A stretch of 64,000 nucleotides of DNA, taken from contig HG738140.1 in NCBI GenBank assembly GCA_000499405.2, forward strand, positions 6,866,158 to 6,930,157. Reading direction: 5' to 3'. Position 1 is the first letter of the stretch. The number at the start of each line of letters is the position of its first letter. Below are positions 1 through 29,113 of the stretch, piece after piece. The translations under genes and the position numbers were made by a program. Origin of the DNA: Onchocerca volvulus. Its lineage: Eukaryota; Nematoda; Chromadorea; Rhabditida; Onchocercidae. The notes under the pieces are model-generated. The model was not told where the DNA came from. It searched no databases and was given only the letters and a program-made list of their open reading frames with translations.

Positions 1-3000
1 TTGCATTTTTTTATTAGTATTACTGTAATTTTTCTTGGTATTACCGTAATTTCCCTCGTCAATTTTTTCTTAAATGCACTTTTTTCCATTCTAAGCAAAA
101 TTTGAAGAGAAAAAAGTCAACAGTTGCTTGATTAAATTACCAGAAGAATGATGTAAAAGGAAAAAAAAGTGAAAACAAAAAATTTCGTTACAGAATTTGT
201 TTTGACCTTCCTAAAAATGAGTAAATAAAAAGACTTAGAATTTTCTTTTTTTTTGCAAAAAATAGGAAAAGTAAAAATATCGAAAGAAACAGAAAGAACA
301 AGGAAGAGTGAGAGAGGGAGGGGAAAAAGTTCCGTAAGAGGATTTTTTTTTTTTTTAAATTACTTGAAAAATATATAATCCTAATAGCAATTCTGATTAC
401 TTTTAATAACTCATAATTTTTAATCGATAATTTGAATAAAAAAATAAAATCTGCTTAATTAATTTTTTTTTTAAAGAATTAATGAAGCATTTAAATAATT
501 TAGAAATTTTTTTAAATTATAATTGTTAAAAGATGTTTAAATTACCATTTGGAAAGCAACAAAAGATGAAGAGAAAAAAAAGAAAAGACAAATGTATTTC
601 TTAATGAATGTAAAAGTGATTGGAATTTTGAAAATTTTATTCAAAATTTCAAGAAATGCACAAAAGAGCGAAAAGCAAAAACTTCATTTTTATTTTTTGA
701 TAAATGAAAAATCATCTTCAGTGATATAGAAGAGTGAAAAGATGAGCATGCAAAGTATTATAAAGGCAGTAATTCAAAAGAAAGGTGATAAGTGATGACG
801 AGGATATCTTAAAATTAAACAATCATTCATCTGATATGTTATCATTATTAAATATCACTGAATGATCACCAATGTGTCGTCTTTCTATTTCCTTTTTATT
901 CTTATTTTAATTTTTTATCTATTTTTTCCCATTTTCCCGACATATGATCCTTGGTTTGCCTGCTTTTATCATGATTTTTCTGATATGCAATTATATCCTA
1001 ATATTTAATCTTTCATCTGTTCAGAAGTTAATATCCGATCTTTTGCATACTGTGGAACTTTCCCAAAATTCTTTCCTAATATTTTGTCTTTTTTCCCAGA
1101 TTTCTTTTATTTTCGCAATAATTTAGGTTATTTAGTACAGAAGTTATTATTAATTCCTTTCTCATTTATGCGCTTTTTTTTTCTCATAAAAAACTTAATA
1201 ATTTTATTAAATGAAGTATTACCGCAATACATCATTACAGTACTTCTTCATTACCGTATTGTTTCATTACGTTTAAGATTTTTGGCTACTTGTTCCGCGA
1301 CCATCGGGTAATATGGTCTTAGAATTGATTTATTGATTGACTTGGCTGAGTATCTTTGATGTTGGAGACGTGGGTAAAAATTTTATACGGGTTTGACATA
1401 TTTGTCTGTTCGCGAATTCTTTGATTATCGATAAAAGTATTCTGTAATTTTAATTTCAAGGATTTTTCTCAAAACTTGAATTTAATTAGAAGTCGGAAGA
1501 TGTCTTATCATTTTACGATATTCATTCCGGATTTAACAAAGAAAGTTTACTTTATCTTCCTATTAATCTATCTATTCTTTTACATTTTTCTCTTTTCATA
1601 GTCTTTTTTTTTTCATTTTGTTCCGATAAATTTAATATTACGAATTAAAGAATAAGATTTATTACTTTACACATATATTATATTGTTTTACGTCAGTTTT
1701 ACTCGTATGTAACCTTACGCTTGAGTTGCATGAGAAACGTGAGATGTTTGTTGGAATGAAAAAGTTGCATAAGTTTGAATAAATGGATGAATAAAATGCT
1801 TTTATGGATAAAATAGAATACTTGTATTATAAAGATGTTTTATTATAATACTCTCAATATTTCTAAATCTTTTCTAATTTTATATCATAATGTGATAAGA
1901 ATTACTTCTTCTCTTTCAAGTTTAAGAGTTTGAAACTTGAAGAAACCTGGAGAAAAAAAAACGTGAAGAAAAAATGAAGAACATGAAACAAAGTAAAAGG
2001 GACGTGAAAAAACGTGAAACAAAAAAAAAGTCATTTAGATATATTAACTAACAAATGCATGCTTATCGAAGCATGAATGCAATTATCCGGCATGCATGCA
2101 TGCAAAGTAACTGTAATACCATAAGTGATGGATGTATTACTTGCATGCATTTTGTAACGAATGTATTGCCTGCATCCATGCATTTTATAGTGGATTTAGA
2201 TTTCTTTTAATTTTAAATTGCATTTCTATGCAGGAATTATTATATTTTGTTTATCTGAAGCATTATATTTGTGCACTTTATTAATTAATTTGTAGCAATT
2301 GATCAAAAATCACTTTCTATACTGATTAGTGAAGAAATTACCATTCTGCACTTACTGATTAAAAGTTACGTATCATGTGCTTATTGATCAAGAGTCACAT
2401 AGTTAAGATCACGTATGTAAAGATCATGTATATGTATTTATTGATCAAGGATCAAGGGATTTATAGAAATATGAAAACGAAACAGATTACTTGCCTTTTC
2501 CAGTCTCATTGCCAAGTTAATTTCTCGTGCTTACGTCAATAGATCAATCGAGAAATGTCAGGAATTTAAATTGAAAATAGTTTCACAATTCTATAAGGAA
2601 AAGTTAATTGAAAAATCTAGAGATAAAGAAGAGAATTAGATAAGTTTAGATAGGATATGGAAATTTAATCTTGTTTGTAACAGAGAAAGATAAATGAAGA
2701 GATGGAAAAGAAAAAGGAGGGAAAAAAAGAGGACAAATAAAAGGGAAAGAGAAAGAGAGAGAGAAGGGAAAAAGCGAGAAGGAACAATTGCTAGAAGAGA
2801 GATTTAAATTTTTTGAATTGGCACAGAATCCAATAAATTGAAAACTTTTATCAGCTTTATTTACTGCATCATTATTATCATCATTATTTGTCATTATCAT
2901 CATCGCAATTCATTTTTACTAATCATCATCATCATCATTATTCATATTGAATTCATATTTGTTTCAAATTTTTTTTAAGTACGATAAAGAATGACAATAT

Positions 3001-3180
3001 AGATGAGAAATTTCATTTTTATTTTTATAGAAACAAAGAGTGTGAAGATAAAAAATGCACAGTTCATAGGAACAACAAACAACAAACACAACAATAGGAA
3101 AATTAGCGAAATTAAGAAAAAAGAAAGAAAAGAAGAAAAAAAGAAAGAGACGGAATTGATATGGAAGAATTTTTATATAA
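1..3180. other. Intergenic or upstream region, no gene seen
   Basis: No open frame with splice signals or recognisable protein is visible. The stretch is AT-rich with poly-T and poly-A runs. A cluster of ATGCAT/GCATGC palindromes lies at about 2055-2180, and an ATC/ATT-rich stretch at about 2868-2942 leads towards the long open frame that begins at 3181. It could hold regulatory sequence for kin-1, but nothing shows that directly. Confidence 0.5.
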
Positions 3181-18104
<14,924 letters not shown>

Positions 18105-19301
18105 AGAGTAATTTTAAAAAATAATAAAAGCGAGAAAAAGAAAAAGAGAAAAAAACTTTTTCCTCAATTAATAATTTAAAAAAGGAAAAAAAAAAAAGCA
18201 ACATATCAGTTCTTTCATTCTTTTTCTTCCCTTTTCTCGCTTCTTTATAAAATATTACACCAATTTTAATCTATTGAAATATGTGGTACGATATGACTGA
18301 TATCAATCGATCATTTGATCAGCTAAAACAAACAGTCAACTAGTCAATCAAGCAGACAGTTAATTTGAATCAGTTTAGTATAAATTCAGAAGATAAATTT
18401 TCCCCGAATAATTTTAGACTTTATTCTGTATGATATGGACGGTTATGTTTTTTTTTTTCTCTTTTTACATAATGAGTTAAAAAGAAAAATAGGTTCTTTT
18501 TTTTTTTGTATATTTCTCTTTTATTGAATTCTATTTTAATTTTGAGGAAATGTTTTGTACAAAATTTATTTTGCTCTGACTGAATTGATAATTTCATCAA
18601 TTCATTATCATTGTATAATTGTGATTTTAAAGAAAAAAAAAGAAAAAAGTGAATTCATCTATTATTGGTTGAGCTTTTTCTTTCATATACAAAGAGTCAA
18701 TCGTTCTGTTTCATAAAATTTTTCAATTTTTTTCTTTCACGATTTGAATGACGATTTGAACAGTGATAATGCAGGATATTTTTAGACTTTTTTTTCTTTT
18801 TCCTTTTATTCTATAAAATTAAAATTATCAATTGAAAGTGAATAGAAAAAAGCAAATTTTGATTCATAAAATACCTTTTGAAAGGGACGAAAAAATTTGA
18901 AAAAATAAAGCAATAAAAATGGTGGAAATTCATAAATTCCTCTTTTTTCTTCAGAAACTATGATTTATATTACTTTTTTTGCTGCAAAATTCTATGAAAA
19001 TTTTTTACGGAGAGAAAAAAATAAATGATGCATTACAAATGGGTTGTTTTAATTTTATCTTCAACAAGTTTTATGCATCGAAAATTTTTAAAAATAATTT
19101 AATTCTTTTTGTTCCTCGTTCCTTCCTTCCTCTTACCAATCTTTGTCGGTTATCATAAATTAGATATTAAAAATTAGTGAGGCAGTTAGATAACAATTTT
19201 TTATGTTCAATACTTGATTGGTATTATTTTTCTAGTCGGTTTCAGTAATATATTAATGGGAATTTTTACTTTGTTATTCTTATTATCATTATTATTATTA
19301 C

Positions 19302-19332
<31 letters not shown>

Positions 19333-20900
19333 TATGGGAATAGTATCTTGAAATTCTTGAGAGTAAAAAGTAAAACCGACCAATTCTATGTCAACTGATT
19401 GTTCATGTTGGTAATAGTGATTTGTTGCACATTTTAAATTTTGAAAATATCCTGAATAAATGATACCATTAACAAGAAATGTATGACTGACAACAATGTA
19501 TGCATAAATAATACGATATATTTATACTGTAGCTTATGATGAGATATGTTATATAGAAATATGTTTATTGGGTCAGTTTCTACGGTATACCGAAATACGG
19601 TAGTTACTTGGTATATCCATGTGGATGTATTTTTATCGAGTTCAAAATATACTATAGTACTACCTATCAAGTTAAAAAATATACCATAATATTATTAATT
19701 GTAATGTGTAGTCAGAAAAAAAGAGTTCAAACCAGAAATAAATAATTTCCCATAAATTTCTTTTTTAAATCATAAATATTGGATTTATGTTTTTTTTTCT
19801 AAAATAATATTTTTATTTTTATTAGCATACTAATGGTATGATAATAATAACAATAATAATGTTAAAATGATAATAGTAATTGCAAAAATTGAATATAGTG
19901 CAAAACAGTGATGTTAGCGGTGTCATATTATATACAGTATTGTCTGTCAATAATTTAAATTTCTAATTTAATCGATTTTTTTTTATTTTTTAAATCTCGG
20001 TATTAATTTACGGTTATTTCTAAAATTTCTTCATTTATCACTTTCCACTTTTTTTTTTACAAATATGACATAGTATATAACTATCAGCAATTTTTTCTCC
20101 CGAAATGATTTTTTTTCTTTTAACTCTCAAAATTGATAAATCATATTTTTCTTTTTTTTCTTTTCTTGTTTGTTTTAACAAATTCAATTTTCTTTTTCTT
20201 TAATCAAAATCAAAAATCTTTATACGATATGTTTATTTTTTTGTATGTTGACATAATTTTTTTACCGCAATATTAAGATAAATTTTTCAAAACGACAATT
20301 CTGTTTTTGCAAGAATTAATTAAAGATTCCAATTTTTTAACTTGTGATTTTCAGGAAGGAAAAAGAAAAAAAAAGCTAAAACAATTGCTATATTTCATAT
20401 TTTGGAGAATGTTATGCTTGAATACATAAATGATTCAATGCTAGTTGCTTGATTGTTAATCAAAAAATGAATTCGCTAATTAATTTTATCCGATATCATT
20501 CTAACTCTTGTAACTTTTCCTCATTTAAATTTTCAATTTTTTTTTTTAGTGAATAACTTAGTTTAGGATAACTTTCCGTCCCACTAAAAATTTTTTCTTT
20601 TATTAATAATTAGGATTAGGATTCAATGGAAGCCATTCACTTAGTTATTAAAATTTAAAAATCAATGAAGCAATTGAAACATTCATTCTTGATACTTTCT
20701 TTTTGCTATCCTTTCAATATTCTCCCTTTCATAATCATTTCATTGTTATTATTAATAATATAACTATTGTTTAATATTTTCATTACTGTGATTATTATTA
20801 TAATCATTCAAATTGTCAAATTGTTAGGTTCTAGCGGCCAAACATTGCTTTTCTTTTATATTTAATTATTGATTCGCATTGCATATGATTCTATTTTGTT

Positions 20901-20953
<53 letters not shown>

Positions 20954-23605
20954 AGAAATGGTTTCGGTTCATGGAGAAATTTAATACAAATTTAATTCAC
21001 GGATATACGATGGAAAAAGTAAGTATAAAATTTAAAAACTTCTTGATTAATAAATTTATGGTAAAAACTTCACCGAAATTTCCCGCAAAGCGTTTATTTT
21101 AGTAAAAATTAGTAAATGTTAATAATATGTTAATGATTTGTCTCATTTTATATATAATTATGATTAAAGTTTAGATGTAATTTGAATTTCATTTCGTATC
21201 CGCAACCAATCCGAAATTATTATCATGTGCATATATGTTCAAAATTAGAAATGCTCTTTGTTTGGCAAATATTTCTTCTGAATAAATTTTATACGGATAA
21301 CATATATTGGTGTATTATTGATTACTATTATTGTTATCAGGCTTTGTGATTCATTTTTCCCTAATTTTAAATACTATCAATTTAATGAAAAAAAAAAAAG
21401 AGGAAATTACATATATATGATGGAAATTTTTGTTCTTATTCAAATTTCCTTTTTTTATTTATCCAAACTTGAAAACTTTTATATATCCAAGATGACTCAT
21501 ATTTTTTCTTTATTCCTGATTCTTAGGAATATTTTCCGATCTTAATTGATTCGACTAAAAATTAATTAGAGACGAAAAAAATACACAAATGTACATTTAT
21601 GCATACAGTGAATAAATTGTTTATATGATTTCCGTGTTTTTTTTTTTTTTTAATGTTATGTAATTCCTTTTTTTTTTCGAATCTATTTTATTCAATTGGC
21701 TTTAATTTCTTATTAAAATACAATAAATGTGTTGTAAACTTGATGCGTTTTTGTTGAAATACAAATGACTGAATTGATAGGTTAATTTTTTACATCTCAA
21801 AATTAGCCTTAATTACCAATAATAGTGGTCACTTAATTATATTGAATGTTGTTCTCAAAATAAATTCAAAAAAATTTCAGAAAAGGCTTATCAGGTGATC
21901 ATAAAAGAATCAAATAATCTGAAATAAATAAGAAAAAAAAAAAAGGAAAAAAGAAACAAAACTTCGTAGATAAAATAGGATTGGAATTAATTTGTCTGAA
22001 GAAACGATCTTTGAATTTCCTTTCATTATTTTATTTCTTTTTTCACTTTATATCTATCATTATTTTTTTTTTTTGGACTTTGCTAATTCTACTAAATCAA
22101 AAATTAATGTATATATATTTATACAAAGTACACAAACATATTTGACAAATTTTCATTTTCAATAAAAAATATTCAAATCTTGGAAAAAATAGAGAAAGAA
22201 ATGATGTGATTTTTTAAAAAATCGAACAAATATTTAGCAAAGAAAAGATAGAAAATATCAGCTGATTTAAAAAATAGATGATGTAACATATATTTTGCGG
22301 AATTATTGATTGTATCAGAAAAAGATAGTAAAGGATACAATAATTGAAAAAATAAATTAATAATAATAATAAATGTAAAATGAAACAGTAATAGTAACAA
22401 TGTTATTAATGAAAATAAAATGAAATAATGGCAATAATAATGCATATAAAATGATATAATAATAGTAGTGATAATATTAATGATGAATGTAAAATAATGT
22501 AGTAGCAGGACAATGAATATAAATAAAACAATAACAGTAATAATATCAAAAACAATAAAACAAAAGATCAGTTAGTAAGATTTATTGTAATTACCTATGA
22601 AACGTAAATAATTACATGATTGTTTATGTAGTAAATTAGGTCGCTGATTTCACAGTATTTGAACAATCTATTTCACGTAAAAAGACAGATTATAGTCCAA
22701 TCATATCGTTGAATCAGGCTATTTATACTATTCAAAATATTCAATTCTACATAAGAAAAGACGGATCAGAGTTTTGTTGATTTTGGGATCACATATTTCG
22801 TCGATTATTGGTTTCACATGAAGAAACGAACAATCTTGAGAAATACTCATAAACCAGTTTCCGGATAAATTATTAATGACCAAAGTTCAATTATATGATT
22901 TCTTAACTTAATATCATAAATATCTCCTCCTCCTCTTTATCCGTATCTTCCGCCTCTGTTCGCTTTGTCTATTTTATGAAATTCCACAAAAGATTCCATT
23001 AAATTGACCGAATTTATATTTCAGCTCAAGCAAAACTAATCCATTTTCATACTTCTCATTCATTGTATTACAATAATGCAACAACCATTCTTTGTTTCTT
23101 TTAAATGGTTGATTATTAGGTGAAATTTAATTTTTTCCTTTCAGTTGCCCTAAAATGATAAATTTAAATGGAAATAAAATTAAATTCTTTTTAAATTCAA
23201 TTGAAATATAGAATTAAAGTCATACTTTTTGCAAGAAAATTTTTATTATATCATTAAAATTTCATCAGATTTGATCAAAAATTGATGAAATATAAACAGT
23301 TGTTGCAGAAATTTTAAAATATATAGTCTGTAATAATTATAGTGCAATTAATTGCTCAAATTTTATTTCATTTTTTCTTGATTTGTTTTTGATTTTTCAT
23401 TTTAAAATTTAAGATATGAATTTTTGTTGGTGAAAAATTATTATCATTTTGAAGTTGAAACTTTCAATTTATTAATTATTCCCATTTAGAATCTAAATGC
23501 ATTCATTGACGATTGTAATCATTTTGTTCATATTGGATACATTTATTATCATTTTAAAGCTTGAGATTTTTAATTAATTAATTATTCCCATTTTCAGGAT
23601 TCTAA
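18105..23605. other. 3' flank of kin-1 and intergenic region
   Basis: No gene is visible. A possible polyadenylation signal AATAAA for kin-1 lies at 18904. Simple repeats are an interrupted (TTA)n tract at about 19280-19333 and a pure (AT)n tract at 20904-20949. The right end carries the duplicated 5' region of the DB-domain gene. Confidence 0.5.
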
Positions 23606-23650
23606 ATGCTTCCACTGACAATTTTAATCATTTGTACATACTGGTTACAT
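23440..23650 (+). repeat. Two-copy tandem duplication of the 5' end of the DB-domain gene
   Basis: A unit of about 103 bp occurs twice in tandem. Copy A (about 23440-23543) and copy B (about 23544-23650) share TTATCATTTT, the AATTATTCCCATTT tract before the acceptor, TCTAAATGC around the ATG, and the following signal-peptide codons. Copy B starts the actual gene. Copy A holds a decayed equivalent, ATG at 23498, with LTIVIIL matching LTILIIC before it runs into a stop. Confidence 0.8.
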
Positions 23651-24475
23651 TTGACTGCCCAGGAACAACAACAACAACAACAGAATATAATCAGCTTTAG
23701 AAATAATCCTCCCGTTGCAGGATTAGTATTACAACGGGAAAAATTAGATAATGAGCACAATATTAGTCAAATAAGTGTTTATCCAATTCATCCGCCAATG
23801 ATGATAACAAATAATGAGCAGCAAATCAACGAATTAATTACTAGCATACATAATTCATCGATGTATTATCATAAACAACAACAACAACAACAACAAGAGC
23901 AAGATAAACAACAAATTCCGGTGCTACGGTATTCTAGTCATTCGGTTCAGAATTCTTTATCACCACAACAAAGCATTTCTCAACAGCAAACATTATCGTT
24001 ATTGCAACAACAACAACAACAACAACAATTTCCGCCTTATATTCATTCATCATTACAACAAAGCTTTCCAGCTGTAATTCGAGCAGCTACCATTCAACCA
24101 CCGATTAATTTCCAAAGTTTACCGTTAAGAAATACCACTGATCAACAAATTTACCAACAACAGAAACCTTGGATTCTAAATACGATGTCCAATGTTGTTC
24201 AACAGACAATGCCCGATCAACTTTTCCCATTTTGGAATCCTTATCAATCGACTGATCTATCATTATCAAGTGCTGAAAAGCGACTTAAAAAATGCTGTTC
24301 CAAACTGAATAATGCGGATTCAGAATGCAAAAGACGTTTCTGCAGTTTTGATGCATTAGAACCTCGAACGGTTTCTATATTTTCTAATAAAAATTCACAT
24401 ACTTCAATCGATATTTCAGCCATTTTTATCGTAATTATAATGCTTATAAAAGCAGGAAAGAGGGAATTTTGCTTC

Positions 24476-24506
<31 letters not shown>

Positions 24507-25000
24507 CACTATTCAAAATACCAAAAATCAATGGGAGTAATAGAAGTTCAAGATAAGTATAGACAAAAGATGATTTCTAGATATTTATTTCTTGATCTCC
24601 AAGCTTTTAATTGCATCAGCTGCTTATAAAATATTAAAATCAAAGAAAAAGAAAAAAAGGAAACAAACAGCAATAAATAGGTATATAATAAAAATATTTA
24701 TGACAAATTCAAAATGAAAAGATTGACAATCATTTCTAGGTCCTTCTTTATTTGTCGATTTGTCAACCACGAGGTCCAACAGTTGGTCAAATGTGGGATT
24801 GTGCTTCATCGAGGCAAAATCATACAAGTTGCTGTATCCAAAAAGGAGTACCACTGATATGTCAAGTTTACTGCGAAACAACTAATGGAGTACCAATGGA
24901 TTACAGTAAATATCTGTTGTGCTTGAGCAACTTCTGTCAAATACGTGATTGTTTCCGAGAACATTTAGAGACGCATCATAATTTGTATGGTGATTGGTAA
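23606..25000 (+). CDS. Secreted glutamine-rich protein with a C-terminal DB (nematode cysteine-rich) domain
   Basis: Exon 1 is 23606-24370 (donor GTTTCT) and exon 2 is 24740-25000 (stop TAA). The join is phase 0, giving 341 residues. Residues 1-18 form a hydrophobic signal peptide ending near TAQ. Residues 20-225 are rich in Gln, with several poly-Q runs encoded mainly by CAA. From about residue 230 the protein has the cysteine pattern of the DB module: KCC, SEC, RFC, SIC, WDC, SCC, LIC, VYC, LLC, NFC, RDC, 13 cysteines in all. The single intron splits the DB domain between the fourth and fifth cysteine. DB domains occur in secreted nematode proteins of mostly unknown function, so no specific role can be given. 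A trans-splice-like TTTTCAG lies just before the ATG. Confidence is high for the gene and fold, low for function. Confidence 0.88.
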
Positions 25001-26117
25001 TAAATTATTCGATAGAAATTCTTTTGAAAGAAATATTTAAAAAAAAAAAAAACTTCAATTTTTCTTTTGCAAATCAATGAATTAATGAAAAATATTTTCA
25101 GCAAAATCTTATTTTTCCAGCTTTTTTTATTTTTCACAATTCGAATATCGACTCTAAACATATCTTATGGAAATTTACATCACTTCCTCAAACCCTTTCA
25201 TTACCGTTCTGTTTTCATTATGAAAATACCATTGCCGCTATATAATTTCACTTTATCATATTTATATGTCTACATTGCCGCTATATAATTTCACTTTATC
25301 ATATATAACAATAGAAGGACTTTGTAACTAATTTTTTTTTTGACATTTAGTGATACAATAAGAAGCAAAAATCAGAAACGGATAAATCATTCCATCTGAT
25401 ATATCTGATAGATTTCTCCTAACTTTCAGTGCATCTTTTTACATTGTAAAATTGTAGGTTCCTCACATCTTCTTTTATTGTGTTAGATGATTCATCTTCA
25501 TCAGTCTTAGCATACTATATGCTAAAAGTTCCAGCTAGTGATACATTTTGTAACTTAAATCATAACTGTATTGTGAATAAAGTAATTAACTATTTTAATG
25601 ATAGTCAACATTTGGAAAAAACAAGAAAAACAAGAACCGCACGGCAAGTTTGAATATATAACAATTGTGGTGGATGATGACAAACTGTTTAAAAAACCTC
25701 ATCAGCTAATCAAAAAATTATATAAATAGAAAAGTACTTGTTAATATAATCTACAATACATTATAGTCAAGGCATCATGATTCTAAGTATTATAAATTAT
25801 TTGGAAGAAATCTAATGGGTTACTTTTCAAATCAAGTACAATTTATGCAGCTAATTTGACAAAGGAGAGAGAGAATCAAGTCCAATTTTAAAAAAAGTTT
25901 GGTTTCAAACTGCTCGTTCTCAAAGCCTTATGTTTGACTGTCATGAAAATTCTTTTCTAATATTTCTGCGAGTGGGAAACACTAGTTCCATTCATAAATT
26001 TGATCTGTATGTTAACTTGACCTCATGAATATCTTAACTCTTTTCAAAGGGAATAGGTTTGGTACCAAAGCTTTGTTCATCCAGTTATTTATAATATTGC
26101 CCACGGTATCACATGAT
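25001..26117. other. Convergent 3' intergenic region
   Basis: Lies between the 3' ends of the DB-domain gene (+) and NSUN4 (-). No coding exon is visible. It contains one exact two-copy 32-bp repeat. Confidence 0.6.
25230..25304. repeat. Exact 32-bp direct repeat, two copies
   Basis: The same 32 bases beginning CATTGCCGCTATATAATT occur at 25230-25261 and 25273-25304, with an 11-bp spacer. Confidence 0.95.
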
Positions 26118-29113
26118 CTACTGGATCCTCTGCAACTTGCACACATACATTGGACCGCAGTTAGAAGGTAAAAAAGGAAGTATAAGAAGCCCTCTGCGAG
26201 GTTTATCACTGAATCGATATATATTTCTAAAATTTGATACCATTTGTGATAACGACAATTCCACCACCTGAAATGATAATTCAGTTGATTTCTCCACTAA
26301 TTTTTCACTGTTTTTTGTTCGTTTTTCATTGAAAAATAAGATAACAAATTCTTGAGATTTATAAGTATTTTACTTTTATTCCGAAATGTTCGTCTGCTAT
26401 AGCTACAGCATTTTCAATAACACCATCATTTTGCACAGGAGACAAGGCACATGTTGAATAGACAATACAGCCACCGACTCGAACGGATCGTAAAGCATTA
26501 CTGAAAAAAATTCGTGAAAAAATCATGTAATTATGCCATTACAATGAATGTCTATATTTAAGATTACTGCTAAAAGATAAAATTCCAAGCATCAAATTCC
26601 ACAGTACAATTTATCTAATAATAAGCTACAGATGCATAAGCGTTAATGTTTCTCCAATACGTGAGAAACTTCCCAGATTCAACAACTTTTATAATCAATC
26701 CTGTACTATAATGCAGCATTCGAATTGAGCTTGCTGAATGCTCTGAAGAAATCGTTGCAAATTAATGTAAAAGAAACATAATAGCAAAGCTACTTTAAAA
26801 ATGGCTATAAAATTCGAACTTACACAAGCATTCGTGTTTGTACTTGTGGTAAATTCAAACGTTGCTCAGTCAGCTGTGTGGAGTATAGATTTCCATCATC
26901 TCTGTTCACCGAAAGACGATCCGAAGTGCAAGGTACATCTACCAGAATCTTAACATACATTCAAATAGCTATAATACTTTATATAACTATGACAATTTAT
27001 TACAGAAAAACTAATTTAATAAAATAAAAAAAAAATAAAAGTAGGTTCATCATACATTCCTCTAAAAGTTTAGTATGATGCTAAATGCAACAAAAAATAT
27101 GCATCATTCATTTACCCTATCGTAAATGTTGCATTCATCCCAACCATCCAATATCGATGCATCTTTCCTTTTCAGTATTATCCGGTCAGCAACATTTGAA
27201 TTTGCTGGTATATACTGTCCCAATGCTCGATGCAGTTGACCCAAGCGACTTTGTTTATTATCATTGCATGTCAATTTTGCTTCAAAAAATTATATATGTA
27301 AAAAAATATTAAAAAGCAGTAGTTAATTTATCAAAAAGTAATTCATCAAAAACTTTGAAAAAATATACATTATTCAGTTAATGAAACTATTCAAAGAATT
27401 TTAGAAATTTTCTTTTACATAACACAAGGACAATGAGATAATATTTTAATAAAAAGCATGAAATTTAACTTCAACTGGAGAAACTGAATAAAACAAATAA
27501 CTAACCCATTAAATCACTCTGAACGATTAGCAAACTTTTTCCGCCTGGTGCAGCACACATGTCCAAAATATTTGACTCTTCAGTTAAACCTAAAGCTAGA
27601 ACAGGTGCAACTGAACCACCATCAAGAAGCCACCAACCTAAAATAAATAACATAAGATATTAGAAAATTCACAAACGCGGGCAAATAAAAGCAAATACAA
27701 ATCTAACAGGAGAACTCAATAAAACATTTTGAAAATTTAACGTATTCAAATTTCACCTGGAGTTCCAACTTCATCTCTAGGAGGAGGTGGATAATCGGAT
27801 AAATTGCCTTTTGGAAAAGAATATATTACCAATTCACTTGGATATGTTAATGTATGACTTTTCTTCGTCAGCTCAGCGTATTGTCCTTCGAAACCGGTGA
27901 TACTGAAACAAATTAAATTACTTTTAACTAAATTTAAGTGTAAAATCTGGTAATAAAATACCATGCACTAAATTTATTATTCAAATGTAAAATTAAATAA
28001 TGATATATTCAGCAGCAAAATTTACAGTAAAATATTCAAGCACAAAATTAAGCAAACACAAATATAGTCATGATAAATGTCCAAAAAAATAAAACATAAA
28101 AAAACCAGGTAATGATAACCAAAAATGTCTTACTTAATTTTCTTGATATTTACACTATTTGATGATTGAGCTTTCAAACGTGTTCGTTCTTCTAATGAGG
28201 CAATTTCACCAGACTGTCGAAACTGTCCAAGTCCTGCTTCACCACGCATATATACAGAATCCAATTCACTCTCAGCCTTTATTTAAATAAAAACTTAACA
28301 TCCCCAACAACATGTGTTCCAATATGAAGAGTATAATAAACAACAGATGCTTCATAGTGAAACACACTGCAAAATTTGTTCATGTGAATTATAAAATTTG
28401 AAAATTTTGAACAGAATAAGTTCGAAATTTCACAAACAAACCTTCTGCGCGAATACCGAATCTTGATTTTCAGATATATCATCTGGTGGTACCGGTTCCT
28501 CGTATTCTGTATTAATATTATCTAGGTCGGTAATCTGCTGCTGGACTTCTTCCAAGATATTAAATGCACCGAGATCTTTTAGTAATGCCTCATTTTCCTT
28601 TCGGTTTCTATAAAAAAGAAAGAAAGAAATTGCATGAAACTTGAAAGAATATCAAAAATGGAATTTGAATGATATAAATGAAGTGAGCGAAAATGCAAAA
28701 TAAGTAAATAAAATAAAATAAGAAAATAATGAAAGCACAAAAATGTAAAACTATCACCATGATTTCCATATTTTACTCACTGAAGATAGTATTTCCCTAG
28801 AAACTTCAATAAATTTTGAAAATTTCCAATTCTTTTAAAAAAACTGAGAATTAATTTACCTCGCAAATTTATTCAATACAGCGAAATATTTATTTGGTGT
28901 AAGTAATCCTAAACGTATCGATGGCCAATGATTACCGTAAACTGGCCCATAATAAAAATCAAAATTATCCAAGGCAATCATCGTTGGAGTTTTGAACTGT
29001 CGTACTTTCGCAAACTTTTCTTTGAACATTTTGGAAGCAAAACGTCTTCTCGATGTCAGTTTTACTGATACACATAAGGGTGATGTTACCTCAACGATCC
29101 GTTTACCAATCAT
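26118..29113 (-). CDS. NSUN4: Mitochondrial rRNA cytosine-5 methyltransferase, NSUN4 type
   Basis: Nine exons on the minus strand: 29113-28860, 28607-28442, 28276-28134, 27902-27757, 27637-27506, 27279-27116, 26948-26824, 26500-26374, 26267-26118. They close in frame as 468 residues. NSUN4 methylates a cytosine in mitochondrial small-subunit rRNA and helps assemble the mitoribosome. The N-terminus is basic, as a mitochondrial targeting sequence would be. ALDNFDFYYGPVYGNHWPS matches the NSUN4 N-terminal block. The SAM-binding motif is DMCAAPGGKS, motif IV is DVPCTSDR, and the catalytic-cysteine motif is YSTCALSPVQN. The C-terminus GPMYVCKLQR matches the human end. The start was chosen at 29113; a TTTACAG acceptor lies 18 bp upstream. 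UBE2J1 diverges from it upstream. Confidence 0.94.

Noticed and set aside
27116..27279. Apparent frameshift in NSUN4 exon 6
   Set aside because: An initial reverse-complement reading slip. The correct sequence reads through SRLGQLHRALGQ without interruption.
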